Assembly: GCF_030499535.1 (NCBI RefSeq)
Contig: NZ_JASTLB010000001.1
Span: 3,658,001-3,722,000, forward strand
DNA: 64,000 nucleotides
Direction of reading: 5' to 3'
Origin: Streptomyces sp. TG1A-8
GTDB lineage: Bacteria; Actinomycetota; Actinomycetes; Streptomycetales; Streptomycetaceae
The notes under the pieces were generated by a model, which did not search any database, had not been told where the DNA came from, and saw only the letters and a program-made list of their open reading frames with translations. The translations under genes were made by a program, and so were the position numbers. Shown one piece after another: positions 48,099 to 56,759 of the stretch (position 1 is its first letter; every line of letters starts with the position of its first letter).

Positions 48099-48169
48099 GG
48101 CTTGATTCCTCGTCTCTGGTCTGTGTCAGTCGACCGGTGGGAGCGCCTTTCAGAACTCTCACCCCACCC

Positions 48170-48195
48170 AACGGATCCTACGGGGCGCGCATTCC
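48170..48195 (-). promoter_or_regulatory. SigR-type promoter of trxBA
   Basis: On the minus strand GGAAT (48195-48191), exactly 18 bases, then GTT (48172-48170). This is the consensus for the disulfide-stress sigma factor SigR, known to drive trxBA in S. coelicolor. Confidence 0.75.
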
Positions 48196-48267
48196 CGGTG
48201 TGCCCGGGCACACGAGGATCGCTCGCCGTATGGATGACCGCCAGGGTCGGGACGAACCTCGCTCGCT

Positions 48268-49203
48268 TCAAGGACGGACGAGGGACTGCTTCAGTAGAAC
48301 CTTGCCCGTGGGTGTGGTCTGCTGACGGACGCAAGAGGCATCGATGACGTAGGCGGTGACGCGGGAGCCGTCCTCGGCATTGGGCACCACGACGAGATAG
48401 GCGGTCTTCCCGGCGTAGGTCCCGGGCTTGGCGCCGAGGACGCTGCTGTGGGAGGCGAGCGCCTGCCGGACGCAGTCGGGAACCGGCACTTCGGTCTCAA
48501 GCAGGGTGTTCGCGCTCTGGGTTGCCGTGGGGGTGTCCTCGTCGGATCCGGTGCCCCGGGGGTGTTGCCCGGATTCGCGCGGCAGGCTCTTCTTGGTGGC
48601 GAGCAGATCCGTCACCTGGCTCTGCACGCTCGCTCCGGAAAAGCCGGCGGCCGACGCCGACGGCCTGCCGTGAGCCGTTGTATCGGAGGTGCCGCTTCCC
48701 AGGGACTGGAGGAGAAGCGAACCGGCTCCGAGGAGGGCGGCTGTGAGGACGGCTCCCAGGGCGGCGATCCTCTTGCGTCGGCTGCGGCCGTGATTCTTGC
48801 GTCCGGGGCCGGTGGCCGTCCGCGGGCGCCCGGCGGGACGGTCCGCCGAAATCGATGTTTCACGTGAAACATGCCGCTCGGTGCTCGTCCCGGTCGGCTC
48901 GCCCGGTGCCCCGGCCCGGACCGGCCCGTCGTCGCCCGCGGGGGCGGTGGCACTCAGCAGCGCTTCAGCGGCGAGGGCGGTGTCGATACGGCCCGCGACA
49001 TCCACCGGCATGCGGGGAGGACCCGGCACCGTTCCCAGGAGATTCCGGATCTCCTCCAGCGAGGCGTGGGCATCCGCGCACAGCTCGCAGGCGTCAAGGT
49101 GGCGCCGGACCTCCGCGCTCCGGGCCGGGGGAAGGAGCCCCTCGGTGAGGTCGGAGATCTCCATGACGTCCGGATGCCCGGCCGTGTCCGATGTGGAAGT
49201 CAC
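48268..49203 (-). CDS. Zinc-finger anti-sigma factor, partner of the SigM-like sigma factor
   Basis: Protein of 311 residues. The N-terminal anti-sigma domain carries HLDACELC (His35, Cys39, Cys42), the ZAS zinc-binding motif. A membrane segment lies at about 140-162 (ALGAVLTAALLGAGSLLLQ), and the extracellular C-terminal half ends with a beta-rich domain (YLVVVPNAEDGSRVTAYVID). It should hold the sigma factor encoded just upstream until a signal arrives. GTG 49201-49203 overlaps the sigma gene stop as GTGA. A parS site is translated within it as VSRET. Confidence 0.88.
   Translation of the reverse strand: MTSTSDTAGHPDVMEISDLTEGLLPPARSAEVRRHLDACELCADAHASLEEIRNLLGTVPGPPRMPVDVAGRIDTALAAEALLSATAPAGDDGPVRAGAPGEPTGTSTERHVSRETSISADRPAGRPRTATGPGRKNHGRSRRKRIAALGAVLTAALLGAGSLLLQSLGSGTSDTTAHGRPSASAAGFSGASVQSQVTDLLATKKSLPRESGQHPRGTGSDEDTPTATQSANTLLETEVPVPDCVRQALASHSSVLGAKPGTYAGKTAYLVVVPNAEDGSRVTAYVIDASCVRQQTTPTGKVLLKQSLVRP
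48857..48870. other. parS: parS site 4 (inside the anti-sigma gene)
   Basis: gtttcacgtgaaac, perfect match in coding sequence. Confidence 0.97.
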
Positions 49204-49925
49204 GCTCGCCCACCTCCGCCCTTCACTACGGCTGAATCGCTCGGCCCCGTGTCTCCGCAGACCCCGCCCGGGGACCCGGTCGAAGGTGGGACGGACGCTC
49301 CCGGTGCCCGGTTCCGTGCCCGGCCGGGTTCTTTCTCGCCACCGGTGGTTCCGGGTCGCAGATGGGTCAGCAGCGGGACCAGTCTGGTCCGTCCCCGGGC
49401 GCACCGGCTCTTGACGGTACCGACAGGCACGTCGAGGATTCGAGCGGCCTCCGCCACGGGGTATCCCTGCATGTCCACGAGGACCAGGGCCGCGCGCTGC
49501 TCGGGCGGAAGGGTGCCCAACGCCTCCAGGAGCTGGCGGTGCAGGTCGTTCCGCTCCGCCGGTGCGGAGGCCGACTCATGGGGGTCCAGCAACTGTTCCA
49601 GCCGCTCGGGATCGTCGACCGGAGCGGTCTTCCTCGACGCGGCCTTGCGGGCGCGGTCCAGGCAGGCGTTCACCGTGATCCGATGCAACCACGTCGTGAC
49701 GGCCGACTGACCCCGGAAGGTACGGGCGGCCCGGTAGGCGGACACCAGAGCGTCCTGCACCGCGTCAGCGGCCTCCTCGCGGTCCCCCAGCGTCCGCAGC
49801 GCGACGGCCCAGAGCCGGTCCCGGTGCCGCCGCACGATCTCACCGAAGGCATCGGGGTCGCCTTCGACATGGCGGGTGAGCAGGTCCTGATCGCTCACTC
49901 CGTCGTATCCGGCGCCCTCAGCCAT
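49200..49925 (-). CDS. sigM: ECF RNA polymerase sigma factor SigM
   Basis: Protein of 241 residues. Region 2 is DAFGEIVRRHRDRLWAVALR...AADAVQDALVSAYR; region 4 is LPPEQRAALVLVDMQGYPVA with VPVGTVKSRCARGRTRL. The C-terminal 50 residues are a Gly/Pro-rich tail that the family does not need. The position between trxBA and murJ and the adjacent anti-sigma gene match the actinobacterial sigM locus. It directs part of the envelope or development stress response. Confidence 0.9.
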   Translation of the reverse strand: MAEGAGYDGVSDQDLLTRHVEGDPDAFGEIVRRHRDRLWAVALRTLGDREEAADAVQDALVSAYRAARTFRGQSAVTTWLHRITVNACLDRARKAASRKTAPVDDPERLEQLLDPHESASAPAERNDLHRQLLEALGTLPPEQRAALVLVDMQGYPVAEAARILDVPVGTVKSRCARGRTRLVPLLTHLRPGTTGGEKEPGRARNRAPGASVPPSTGSPGGVCGDTGPSDSAVVKGGGGRA

Positions 49926-49947
49926 CCGTCCCTCCCCGGTGGAGACC

Positions 49948-51648
49948 TCAGCTGGTCACCTTGATGTCCGCCACCCTGCCCCGCCAGTGACCCTCGTTGT
50001 CCGCGGGCAGCTTGGTCAGCCACACCAGGAGGTACCGGGTCCTGAGGGACTTGCCGGGCCGGAGCACCACCGTCGTGCCCGAGCCGCCGGCCGCCTTGCC
50101 GTAGGCGTCGAAAGTCGTCGGCTCCGAGCCCGCGTCCGCCGCGGCGGCCCGCAGCTCCACCGAGGTTTCCCCCACGAAGGTGACGGTCGCCTTCCCGACC
50201 CGCTGGACCTTGCCCAGGTCGAGGATGACACCGACGCCCGACTTCAGGCGGCCGAAGTCCGGGCTCAGGTAGAAGTCCGTCTGCCAGTAGGTGGCCGTGC
50301 TGTTGTCGTAGACCTTCCCTATGTCGCGCGGCTTCTCGGACTGGTCCGTACCGAACGGGTCGAAGTCGCGGGCACCCTGGATGGGGACGGGCCTGCCGGA
50401 CGTCAGTTTCGTCGGACTCTTGTCGCCCCCGTCCGTCGTCTGCACCTTGTCGGTGTCGTCGGAGTTGCCGCCCCGGTCCATCAGAGCGTCCGCCAACTGC
50501 CAGCTGCCGAGCCCGAGCGCGGCGATGAGCAGGGCCGAGACGGCCCACTTCAGGGCCTTGCCGGTGCGGCTCTGCAACGGGGGCGGAGGGGGCACGATCG
50601 GCTGGGGGGAACCCGGGCGCGGGGCCGGACGGCCGTAGGAGCCCTGTTGGTACGTCGTGCGCTGGTACTCCGGCGGGGCCGTGAACGCCGGCTCCGGCGG
50701 GCGGATGCGGGGCATCTCGCCGATCGCCTTCACCAGCTCCTCAGGCGTGGTGCACGGCGCCTCGTGCCGGGAGGCGGTCGCGCCGTCGTTGACCAGGGCC
50801 CGCATGGCGAGTTCGGACAGGCCGCGGTGGACACCGGCCCGCACCTGGTCCGGCGCGATCAGACCGATGTCCTTGGGCAGTCCGGACAGGCCGTGGGCGT
50901 CGTTCTCGTACGGCCAGCGCTGGGTCAGTGCCGCGTAGAGCAGGGCGCCGATGGACTCGGTGTCGGTGCGCTGGGGGGTGTCGGAGCTGATCCCGCGCAG
51001 CGCGGCGTTCACGGCGAGGCCCCGGATGCGCCATTGCCCGGTGGAGGTGCGCAGGACGGCGCTCGGGTTCAATCGCAGATGGGCGAGGCCTTCGCGGTGC
51101 GCGGCGGCCATGGCGGAGGCGATCTGACTGACCATTTGGTAGGCGTCGTGGGGCTCCAGCGGACCGGCCGCGAGCAACGCGGTCAGTTCGGTGGCGTCGG
51201 GCAGCCATTCGTGCACGACGTACACGAGGTCGTTCTCCTCGACGGCGTCGAGGACCTGGACGAAGCGCGGGTCGCCGAGCAGCGCGGACGAACGGGCTGC
51301 GGCAAGGACGGAACGGGCCCGCACGTGCTCCGCGGGCAGGATGTGGACGCCGACGGCGCGACGGAGTTTCTCGTCGACCGCACGCCAACTGCTGAACCCG
51401 TCCAGACGGGTGACGCACTCCTCCAGCCGGTAGCGTCTGGCGAGCTTGTGGCCACTGTGCAGTTCGGGCGCCGAGGCCTTCTTCCCGGGGCCCCCGGTGC
51501 CCGTGCTCCCCTGCGCCTCGTCGCCGTCCGTGTTCCGCTCCGGGTTCTGGGCCACGCCGTCGGCCGTGGACTGGTCCGCCGCCGCGGTCAGCGGTTGATC
51601 ACCGCTGTTGTCTGCCACGTCGACGGCAGCCGTGCTCCGTTCCGCCAC
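49948..51648 (-). CDS. Membrane pseudokinase with extracellular discoidin-like domain (MurJ partner)
   Basis: Protein of about 566 residues. The cytoplasmic kinase-like domain has lost key residues: the usual HRD motif reads HLRLNPS, the VAIK lysine region reads AVGVHILP, and DFG is replaced by RGLAV. It is therefore a pseudokinase. A Pro-rich linker, one membrane segment (ALKWAVSALLIAALGLGSW) and an extracellular galactose-binding-like domain (DIGKVYDNSTATYWQTDFY, then GVGVILDLGK) follow. In M. tuberculosis a pseudokinase of this kind is fused to MurJ (MviN) and, when phosphorylated, recruits FhaA; here it is a separate gene. The start is GTG 51648 (AGGGA upstream); GTG 51708 is an alternative. 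Confidence 0.85.
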   Translation of the reverse strand: MAERSTAAVDVADNSGDQPLTAAADQSTADGVAQNPERNTDGDEAQGSTGTGGPGKKASAPELHSGHKLARRYRLEECVTRLDGFSSWRAVDEKLRRAVGVHILPAEHVRARSVLAAARSSALLGDPRFVQVLDAVEENDLVYVVHEWLPDATELTALLAAGPLEPHDAYQMVSQIASAMAAAHREGLAHLRLNPSAVLRTSTGQWRIRGLAVNAALRGISSDTPQRTDTESIGALLYAALTQRWPYENDAHGLSGLPKDIGLIAPDQVRAGVHRGLSELAMRALVNDGATASRHEAPCTTPEELVKAIGEMPRIRPPEPAFTAPPEYQRTTYQQGSYGRPAPRPGSPQPIVPPPPPLQSRTGKALKWAVSALLIAALGLGSWQLADALMDRGGNSDDTDKVQTTDGGDKSPTKLTSGRPVPIQGARDFDPFGTDQSEKPRDIGKVYDNSTATYWQTDFYLSPDFGRLKSGVGVILDLGKVQRVGKATVTFVGETSVELRAAAADAGSEPTTFDAYGKAAGGSGTTVVLRPGKSLRTRYLLVWLTKLPADNEGHWRGRVADIKVTS

Positions 51649-51766
51649 CGTCGTCCCTGCCTCCCCATCCGTTGCACACTGTCCGACGCCGAAACCAATT
51701 GTGCCCACAGTCTGCCGCCATGCACGACACGCGGCGGCGGACGATGGTTGTGCGCCTACCCCCGCC

Positions 51767-54094
51767 TCAGCGGCCCAGACGCCCGCGCACCATTCCCACG
51801 AGTGAGTTGAGCTCCTCGATCCGCATGCGGCGGGCGGCGACGAAGAAGACGCCCAGAAGGACGACGCCGCCGGCGATCAGTGCCGCGAAGGAGCCCACCA
51901 CCCCCTGGCCGAGGACGTGTCCGATGCCGTAGCAGGCCGCACCGCTGAGCAGGGCCGCGGGAACCGAGGCGATGCCCAGCCGGGCGTAGGTCCGCAGCAC
52001 CCGCGCTCCGTCCAGGTCACCGCCGAGCCGCTTGCGCAGCCTGCGCCAGGCGACGCCCACACCGATGGCGTAGGCGAGGCCGTACGAGGCGGCCATGCCC
52101 GCGACCGCCCAGCGGGACGGCAGCAGGAAGTAGCAGAGCACCGAGGCGCCCGCGTTCACCACCGCCACGATGACGGTGTTGTAGAAGGGGGTGCGGGTGT
52201 CCTCGTAGGCGTAGAAGGCGCGCAGGACGACGTACTGCACCGAGTACGGGATCAGGCCGAGGCCGAAGGCCATCAGCATGTAACCCATGTTGGTGGCCTC
52301 GCTGGTGCCCGAGGAACCGAAGATCAGCGTGCACATCGGGATGCCGAGCGAGACGAATCCGAAGGCGATGGGCACGATGGCGACCGCCGTGGTCCTCAGG
52401 CCCTGGGAGATGTCGTCCCGGACGGCCCCGCCGTCGCCCTCGGCCGCCGAGCGCGAGATGCGCGGCAGCAGGGCGGCCATCAGGGACACCGTCACGATGG
52501 CCTGCGGCAGACCCCAGATCAGCTGGGCGTTGGCGTAGGCCGCGAAACCGGTGCCCGCGACGTCCGAGTCCTTGCCGGCGGCGGTGGACAGCTGGGTGAC
52601 GATCATCGCGCCGGCCTGGTTGGCGAGGACGAACAGGACCGTCCACTTGGCGAGCATCGCGGCCTTGCCCAGGCCGTGGCCCCTCCAGTCGAAGCGCAGC
52701 CGGATCCGGAAACCCGTCTCGCGCAGGTACGGGATCATCGCCAGGGCCTGTACGACCAGACCGAGCAGCACACCGGCGCCGAGCAGCCGCTGACCCTGCG
52801 GGGGGATGTTCGTGACGGTCATGTGGGAGTCGGCGGCGGCGCCGTAGACGTAGATGAACATCCCGAGCGTCACGATGATGACGATGTTGTTCAGCACCGG
52901 GGTCCACATCATCGCGCCGAACTTGCCGCGCGCGTTGAGGATCTGACCCATCACCACGTGGATGCCCATGAAGAAGATCGAGGGCAGGAAGTAGCGGGTG
53001 AACGTGACCGCCACGTCGTTGGCCGCCGGGTTGGTGGCGACCGAGTTCGACAGCAGGCGGACCAGCAGCGGTGCCCCGAACATGGCGAGCCCGGTGAGCG
53101 CGGCCAGAGCCACCATCACGACGGTCAGCAGGCGGTTGGCGAAGGCCTCGCCGCCGTCCTCGTCCTCCTTCATGGCCCGCACCAGCTGGGGCACGAAGAC
53201 GGAGTTGAGTCCACCGCCGACGGTGAGGATGTAGATCATCGTCGGCAACTGGTAGGCGACCTGGAAGGAGTCGCCGAGGACGCCGAGGCCCAGCGCCGAG
53301 ACGATCAGCGCGGAGCGGACGAAGCCGGTGAGACGGGAGACCATCGTGCCCGCGGCCATCACCGCGCTGGACTTCAGCAGCCCGGAGGCGCGTCCGCCCT
53401 TCTTCGCGGCCGGGGCCGCCGCGGGCGCGGGCTTCCCGGCGGGACCGGACGGGCCGGAGGCCGTGGCCGGCACGGCAGTCCGCGGCGGGTTCCCAGCGGG
53501 GGCGGTGCCCCGGTACGGGGTCCCGGTGGGGTGGTTCGGGTACTGCGGGCCGTGGGCCGGGGACGGCGCCGGGTACGGTCCCGCGGGCCCCTGCCCGGCC
53601 TCCGCCACGGCCGCACCGGGGGGCTCCATGGCCCCGCCGCCCTGCTGCTGGTCCCGGAAGAGGTGCGCGAACGCGTCCGGCTCGTGGTACTCCTCGCCGG
53701 AGTGTGTGACCAGGTCGTCCACGCCCACGAACCGGGTCGAGCGGGGATCGTCGCCGTACGGCAGGTACGGTGTCGCGCCGTCCGGCTCCGGTGCCGGCGT
53801 CTGCGCCCACACCTGCGGGTCGGGCGCGTAGGGGGACTGGGCCGGCGGGCCGTACAGCGGATGCTCGTGCGTGCCGGGGGGCGGCGGCGGGTGCGCGGCA
53901 CGGTCGTAGAGCGCCTCGGCGACCGGGTCCTGGGCGGCGAGGTCCCGCGCCCGGTAGGGGTCCTGGTCGTAGGCGTCCTGGAGGTACCTGTCCGCCGCGT
54001 GCTGCGGCGGCACCTGGCCGGGCTCGTGCGGGGACCCGGGGTAACCCGGGCCGGCCGCGCCCTGGCCGCGGTCACCGTCGTACGGCGCGTTCAT
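51767..54094 (-). CDS. murJ: Lipid II flippase MurJ (MviN)
   Basis: Protein of 775 residues. The N-terminal 235 residues are disordered, rich in Pro, Gly, Tyr and Gln. The rest is a multi-helix MviN-type MOP exporter (SSAVMAAGTMVSRLTGFVRS at its start) with many membrane segments. It moves lipid II across the membrane for peptidoglycan synthesis. The ATG at 54092-54094 lies 46 bases after the DUF6049 gene, so they form one operon. Confidence 0.94.
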   Translation of the reverse strand: MNAPYDGDRGQGAAGPGYPGSPHEPGQVPPQHAADRYLQDAYDQDPYRARDLAAQDPVAEALYDRAAHPPPPPGTHEHPLYGPPAQSPYAPDPQVWAQTPAPEPDGATPYLPYGDDPRSTRFVGVDDLVTHSGEEYHEPDAFAHLFRDQQQGGGAMEPPGAAVAEAGQGPAGPYPAPSPAHGPQYPNHPTGTPYRGTAPAGNPPRTAVPATASGPSGPAGKPAPAAAPAAKKGGRASGLLKSSAVMAAGTMVSRLTGFVRSALIVSALGLGVLGDSFQVAYQLPTMIYILTVGGGLNSVFVPQLVRAMKEDEDGGEAFANRLLTVVMVALAALTGLAMFGAPLLVRLLSNSVATNPAANDVAVTFTRYFLPSIFFMGIHVVMGQILNARGKFGAMMWTPVLNNIVIIVTLGMFIYVYGAAADSHMTVTNIPPQGQRLLGAGVLLGLVVQALAMIPYLRETGFRIRLRFDWRGHGLGKAAMLAKWTVLFVLANQAGAMIVTQLSTAAGKDSDVAGTGFAAYANAQLIWGLPQAIVTVSLMAALLPRISRSAAEGDGGAVRDDISQGLRTTAVAIVPIAFGFVSLGIPMCTLIFGSSGTSEATNMGYMLMAFGLGLIPYSVQYVVLRAFYAYEDTRTPFYNTVIVAVVNAGASVLCYFLLPSRWAVAGMAASYGLAYAIGVGVAWRRLRKRLGGDLDGARVLRTYARLGIASVPAALLSGAACYGIGHVLGQGVVGSFAALIAGGVVLLGVFFVAARRMRIEELNSLVGMVRGRLGR

Positions 54095-54140
54095 GGTTAC
54101 CCCACCTCATCGTCCCGGGCCACACCGGCCACGACATCGC

Positions 54141-56507
54141 TCAACGGTCCACTCTCTCACCCGTCCCGGACGGGTCGGCGCTTTCCGGTGCGGTGTCCGG
54201 TGCCGGGTCACTCAGCTGCTCCGGCTCATCCTCTCCCGCCGGGACACGGGACTTCTCCGTGAGACGGTCCCCGGAGGTGTCCGGGTTCCCTGGTCCGTCA
54301 CCGTCGTCGTCCCCCGCCGGGGCCGGGCCGCCGTCCTCGGCCTGGCGGGCGGCCGCGCGCTTGCGCTGGGTGTACATCCGGAAGCCGGCGAGGACCAGGA
54401 GCAGCACACCGCCGCCGATGACCAGCATGACCGTGGGTGTGACCTCGGTGACCTTCACGTCGAAGCTGACGGGGTCGCCGTACTCCTGGCCGTCCTCGGT
54501 GTAGAGCCGGGCGATGACCGTGACCCGGCCGTTGGCGTTGGCCGAGGTGGTGAACTTCACGGACTGGCTGTGTCCGCCGGAGACGTCGACGCGCTGCTCC
54601 GCATAGGGCCTGCCGCCGATCTTCAAACGGGTCGGCATCGTGGAGGTGAGCCGCAGGACCAGGTGGCCGACCGGCTGGACGAGGTTGTTCTGGACGGTCA
54701 CCGGGATCGTGGCACTGCGTCCGGAGAGCTTCGTCTCGGACTTGTCGATCAGCTTGACCTGGTCGGTGAGGTCGTCGAGCCAGGACTCGACACCGCTGCG
54801 GAAAGCGTCCGCCTCGGTGCTCCGGCCCCGCCAGGACGTGGACATCTCACGGTCTATGGCCCGCCCGAACGGGGTGACCACGCGCGACCGGTCGCTGAGG
54901 ACCACCTGGAAGTTGTCGAGCTTGTCCTGCGTGCGTGCGATCTGCTCGAAGGCCGACCGGGGCAGCTCCCGCCTGCGCAGTGAGGAGGGATACGCGGACG
55001 TCGGGGGGACGCGGGTGGAGGCGCTCGGGTCGGGCTTGGCCGCGGCCGCCGCGCCCAGGCCCTGCGCCTGCGACCAGGTCCCGCCCTGCAGTGCTCTGAG
55101 TGCTGCGGCCATCGCCTGGGCCTGGTTCGCCGAGGGCATGCGCTGCGGAGCCACGACGATGCTGCGCTGCTTGTCGGTCTGGGCGTTCACCTCCAGGCTC
55201 TGGGCCAGGAACCGCTGCACGGCGAGCGTGGCCGAGTGCGCCCCGGTCAGGTCGCCCTCGAACGCCCTCGACAGCCGTGCGTCGGCGACCACCGCGGTCG
55301 TGCCGCCGCCGATCGGGCGGGCGGCGGAGGGGGTGTAGGACAGTCCGGCGGACTCCTCCATGCTGTCACTGCGGGCGATGATCCGGTCGGCGCCGGCCGA
55401 GGTGGCGACCTTGATGATCGAGGGGTCCACGGCGCCCTCCACCGGCCAGGCGAACTCGGTGCTGGGCGTGACGTGCAGCACGGTCTCGACGGTGGTGGCG
55501 GCGACGTCGGTGGCGTCCTTGAGGTGACTGAGCGAGCCGGTGACGCTGGTGCCGCTGTGCGCCAGCGAGGCCAGGTCGGGGTCGGCGTAGGGCAGCGCGA
55601 CCACCTCCTTGCCGGTCACCGCCTTCTGCAGGTCGGCGAGCCACCGCTGGGCGACCGCCCGGTGGGTGCCGGCCGTGGTGGTGTCGCCGTCGCCCTGCAG
55701 CCGGTAGCTGTCCGCCATCGCGTCGACCGAGGCCAGCAGGTCGGGATCGATCACCCAGGTGACGTCGAGGTCCTTGCCCAGGTCCACCATCTGCGCCAGG
55801 CGGCCCCCCGGTGCGATCTCCTCGGCAAGGTCGTCGTCGAGGAAGACGGGCGTCTGCAGTTCACCGGCGCCCGTCCTGGCCGTCATGTGGGCCGTGGAGA
55901 GCAGCGGCCACAGAAAGGTCGTCCTCGTCCGGGTGCCGGCCTCGGACGGCTGCCAGGGAAGGAACGTCCGCTGGATGCCCAGCGTCTGCTCCCAGGGCCG
56001 GGCGGAGGTCCGGCCGGAGAGGGCGACGTCGAACTCGTAGACGCCGTCCCGGCCCAGGTCGAGCCGGTCCACCGGGACGGAGATGCTGAAGTGCTCGGCG
56101 ACGCCCGGGGTCAGCTTCGCGAACTTCTCGACGTACTTCCCGCCGACCTCGGAGCCGGTGCCGGTCTGCAGGTCGTCGGCGTGCCGGGCGACGTCGTCGA
56201 TCGCCGAGCGGGTGTTCAGCAGGGGGCCCGTGTGCAGGCCCACGTGCGCACCGGTGACGGCCTGCTTGCCGTTGTTGGTCACCGTGCCGGACACGGTCAG
56301 CGTGTCCCCGTCCGTGGGGGCGCTGGGGCTGAGCGAGTCCAGGGAGACGGACACGGCGCCCGGGGAGGCGGCCTGCGCGGGCGCTGCGGCGGGCAACTGC
56401 AGAAGTCCGGCCAGCAGAGGTGCTCCGGCGAGCAGTGCTCCGGTGTGCCGCAACCACCGGCGGGCAGGTGAGGCACTGGTCCCCTGGAAGTCAGCCGCCT
56501 CGGCCAC
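54141..56507 (-). CDS. DUF6049 family secreted, membrane-anchored protein
   Basis: Protein of 788 residues. It has an N-terminal signal sequence (about 17-47), a CARDB/Ig-like beta domain (GDTLTVSGTVTNNGKQAVTG), a long extracellular middle part with a deacetylase-like feel (DVTWVIDPDLLASVD), a second beta domain (IPVTVQNNLVQPVGHLVLRL), a C-terminal membrane helix and a charged, acidic tail. It is the counterpart of M. tuberculosis Rv3909, always beside murJ. The function is unknown. The GTG at 56505-56507 is the start. Confidence 0.88.
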   Translation of the reverse strand: MAEAADFQGTSASPARRWLRHTGALLAGAPLLAGLLQLPAAAPAQAASPGAVSVSLDSLSPSAPTDGDTLTVSGTVTNNGKQAVTGAHVGLHTGPLLNTRSAIDDVARHADDLQTGTGSEVGGKYVEKFAKLTPGVAEHFSISVPVDRLDLGRDGVYEFDVALSGRTSARPWEQTLGIQRTFLPWQPSEAGTRTRTTFLWPLLSTAHMTARTGAGELQTPVFLDDDLAEEIAPGGRLAQMVDLGKDLDVTWVIDPDLLASVDAMADSYRLQGDGDTTTAGTHRAVAQRWLADLQKAVTGKEVVALPYADPDLASLAHSGTSVTGSLSHLKDATDVAATTVETVLHVTPSTEFAWPVEGAVDPSIIKVATSAGADRIIARSDSMEESAGLSYTPSAARPIGGGTTAVVADARLSRAFEGDLTGAHSATLAVQRFLAQSLEVNAQTDKQRSIVVAPQRMPSANQAQAMAAALRALQGGTWSQAQGLGAAAAAKPDPSASTRVPPTSAYPSSLRRRELPRSAFEQIARTQDKLDNFQVVLSDRSRVVTPFGRAIDREMSTSWRGRSTEADAFRSGVESWLDDLTDQVKLIDKSETKLSGRSATIPVTVQNNLVQPVGHLVLRLTSTMPTRLKIGGRPYAEQRVDVSGGHSQSVKFTTSANANGRVTVIARLYTEDGQEYGDPVSFDVKVTEVTPTVMLVIGGGVLLLVLAGFRMYTQRKRAAARQAEDGGPAPAGDDDGDGPGNPDTSGDRLTEKSRVPAGEDEPEQLSDPAPDTAPESADPSGTGERVDR

Positions 56508-56759
56508 GCGCTCGCCCGTCCCTCGTCGTCAGTGGTCGTCGGAATGTGCGTCCACGCATGGTAACGATGCTCGCGGAGGGGAAGTGCCGCGGTCTGCTCC
56601 GCAAGATCGGGGAGCCGCAGGCACACGTCCTCTGTATCCAGTATCGCGAGAAGAATGACGTTATGCCGCAAGAGCGGTGCCTGTGCGGGTATGGCGAGGG
56701 GTGTTCGCGCGCTCCGGCCAGGCGTCCCCGACCGTCCGGGCCACGTACCCTCTTTTGTT

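Noticed and set aside
56508..56759. Expected NUDIX hydrolase gene between DUF6049 and pcnB, as in mycobacteria
   Set aside because: The 250-base gap is too short and contains no NUDIX motif; the gene is absent here.
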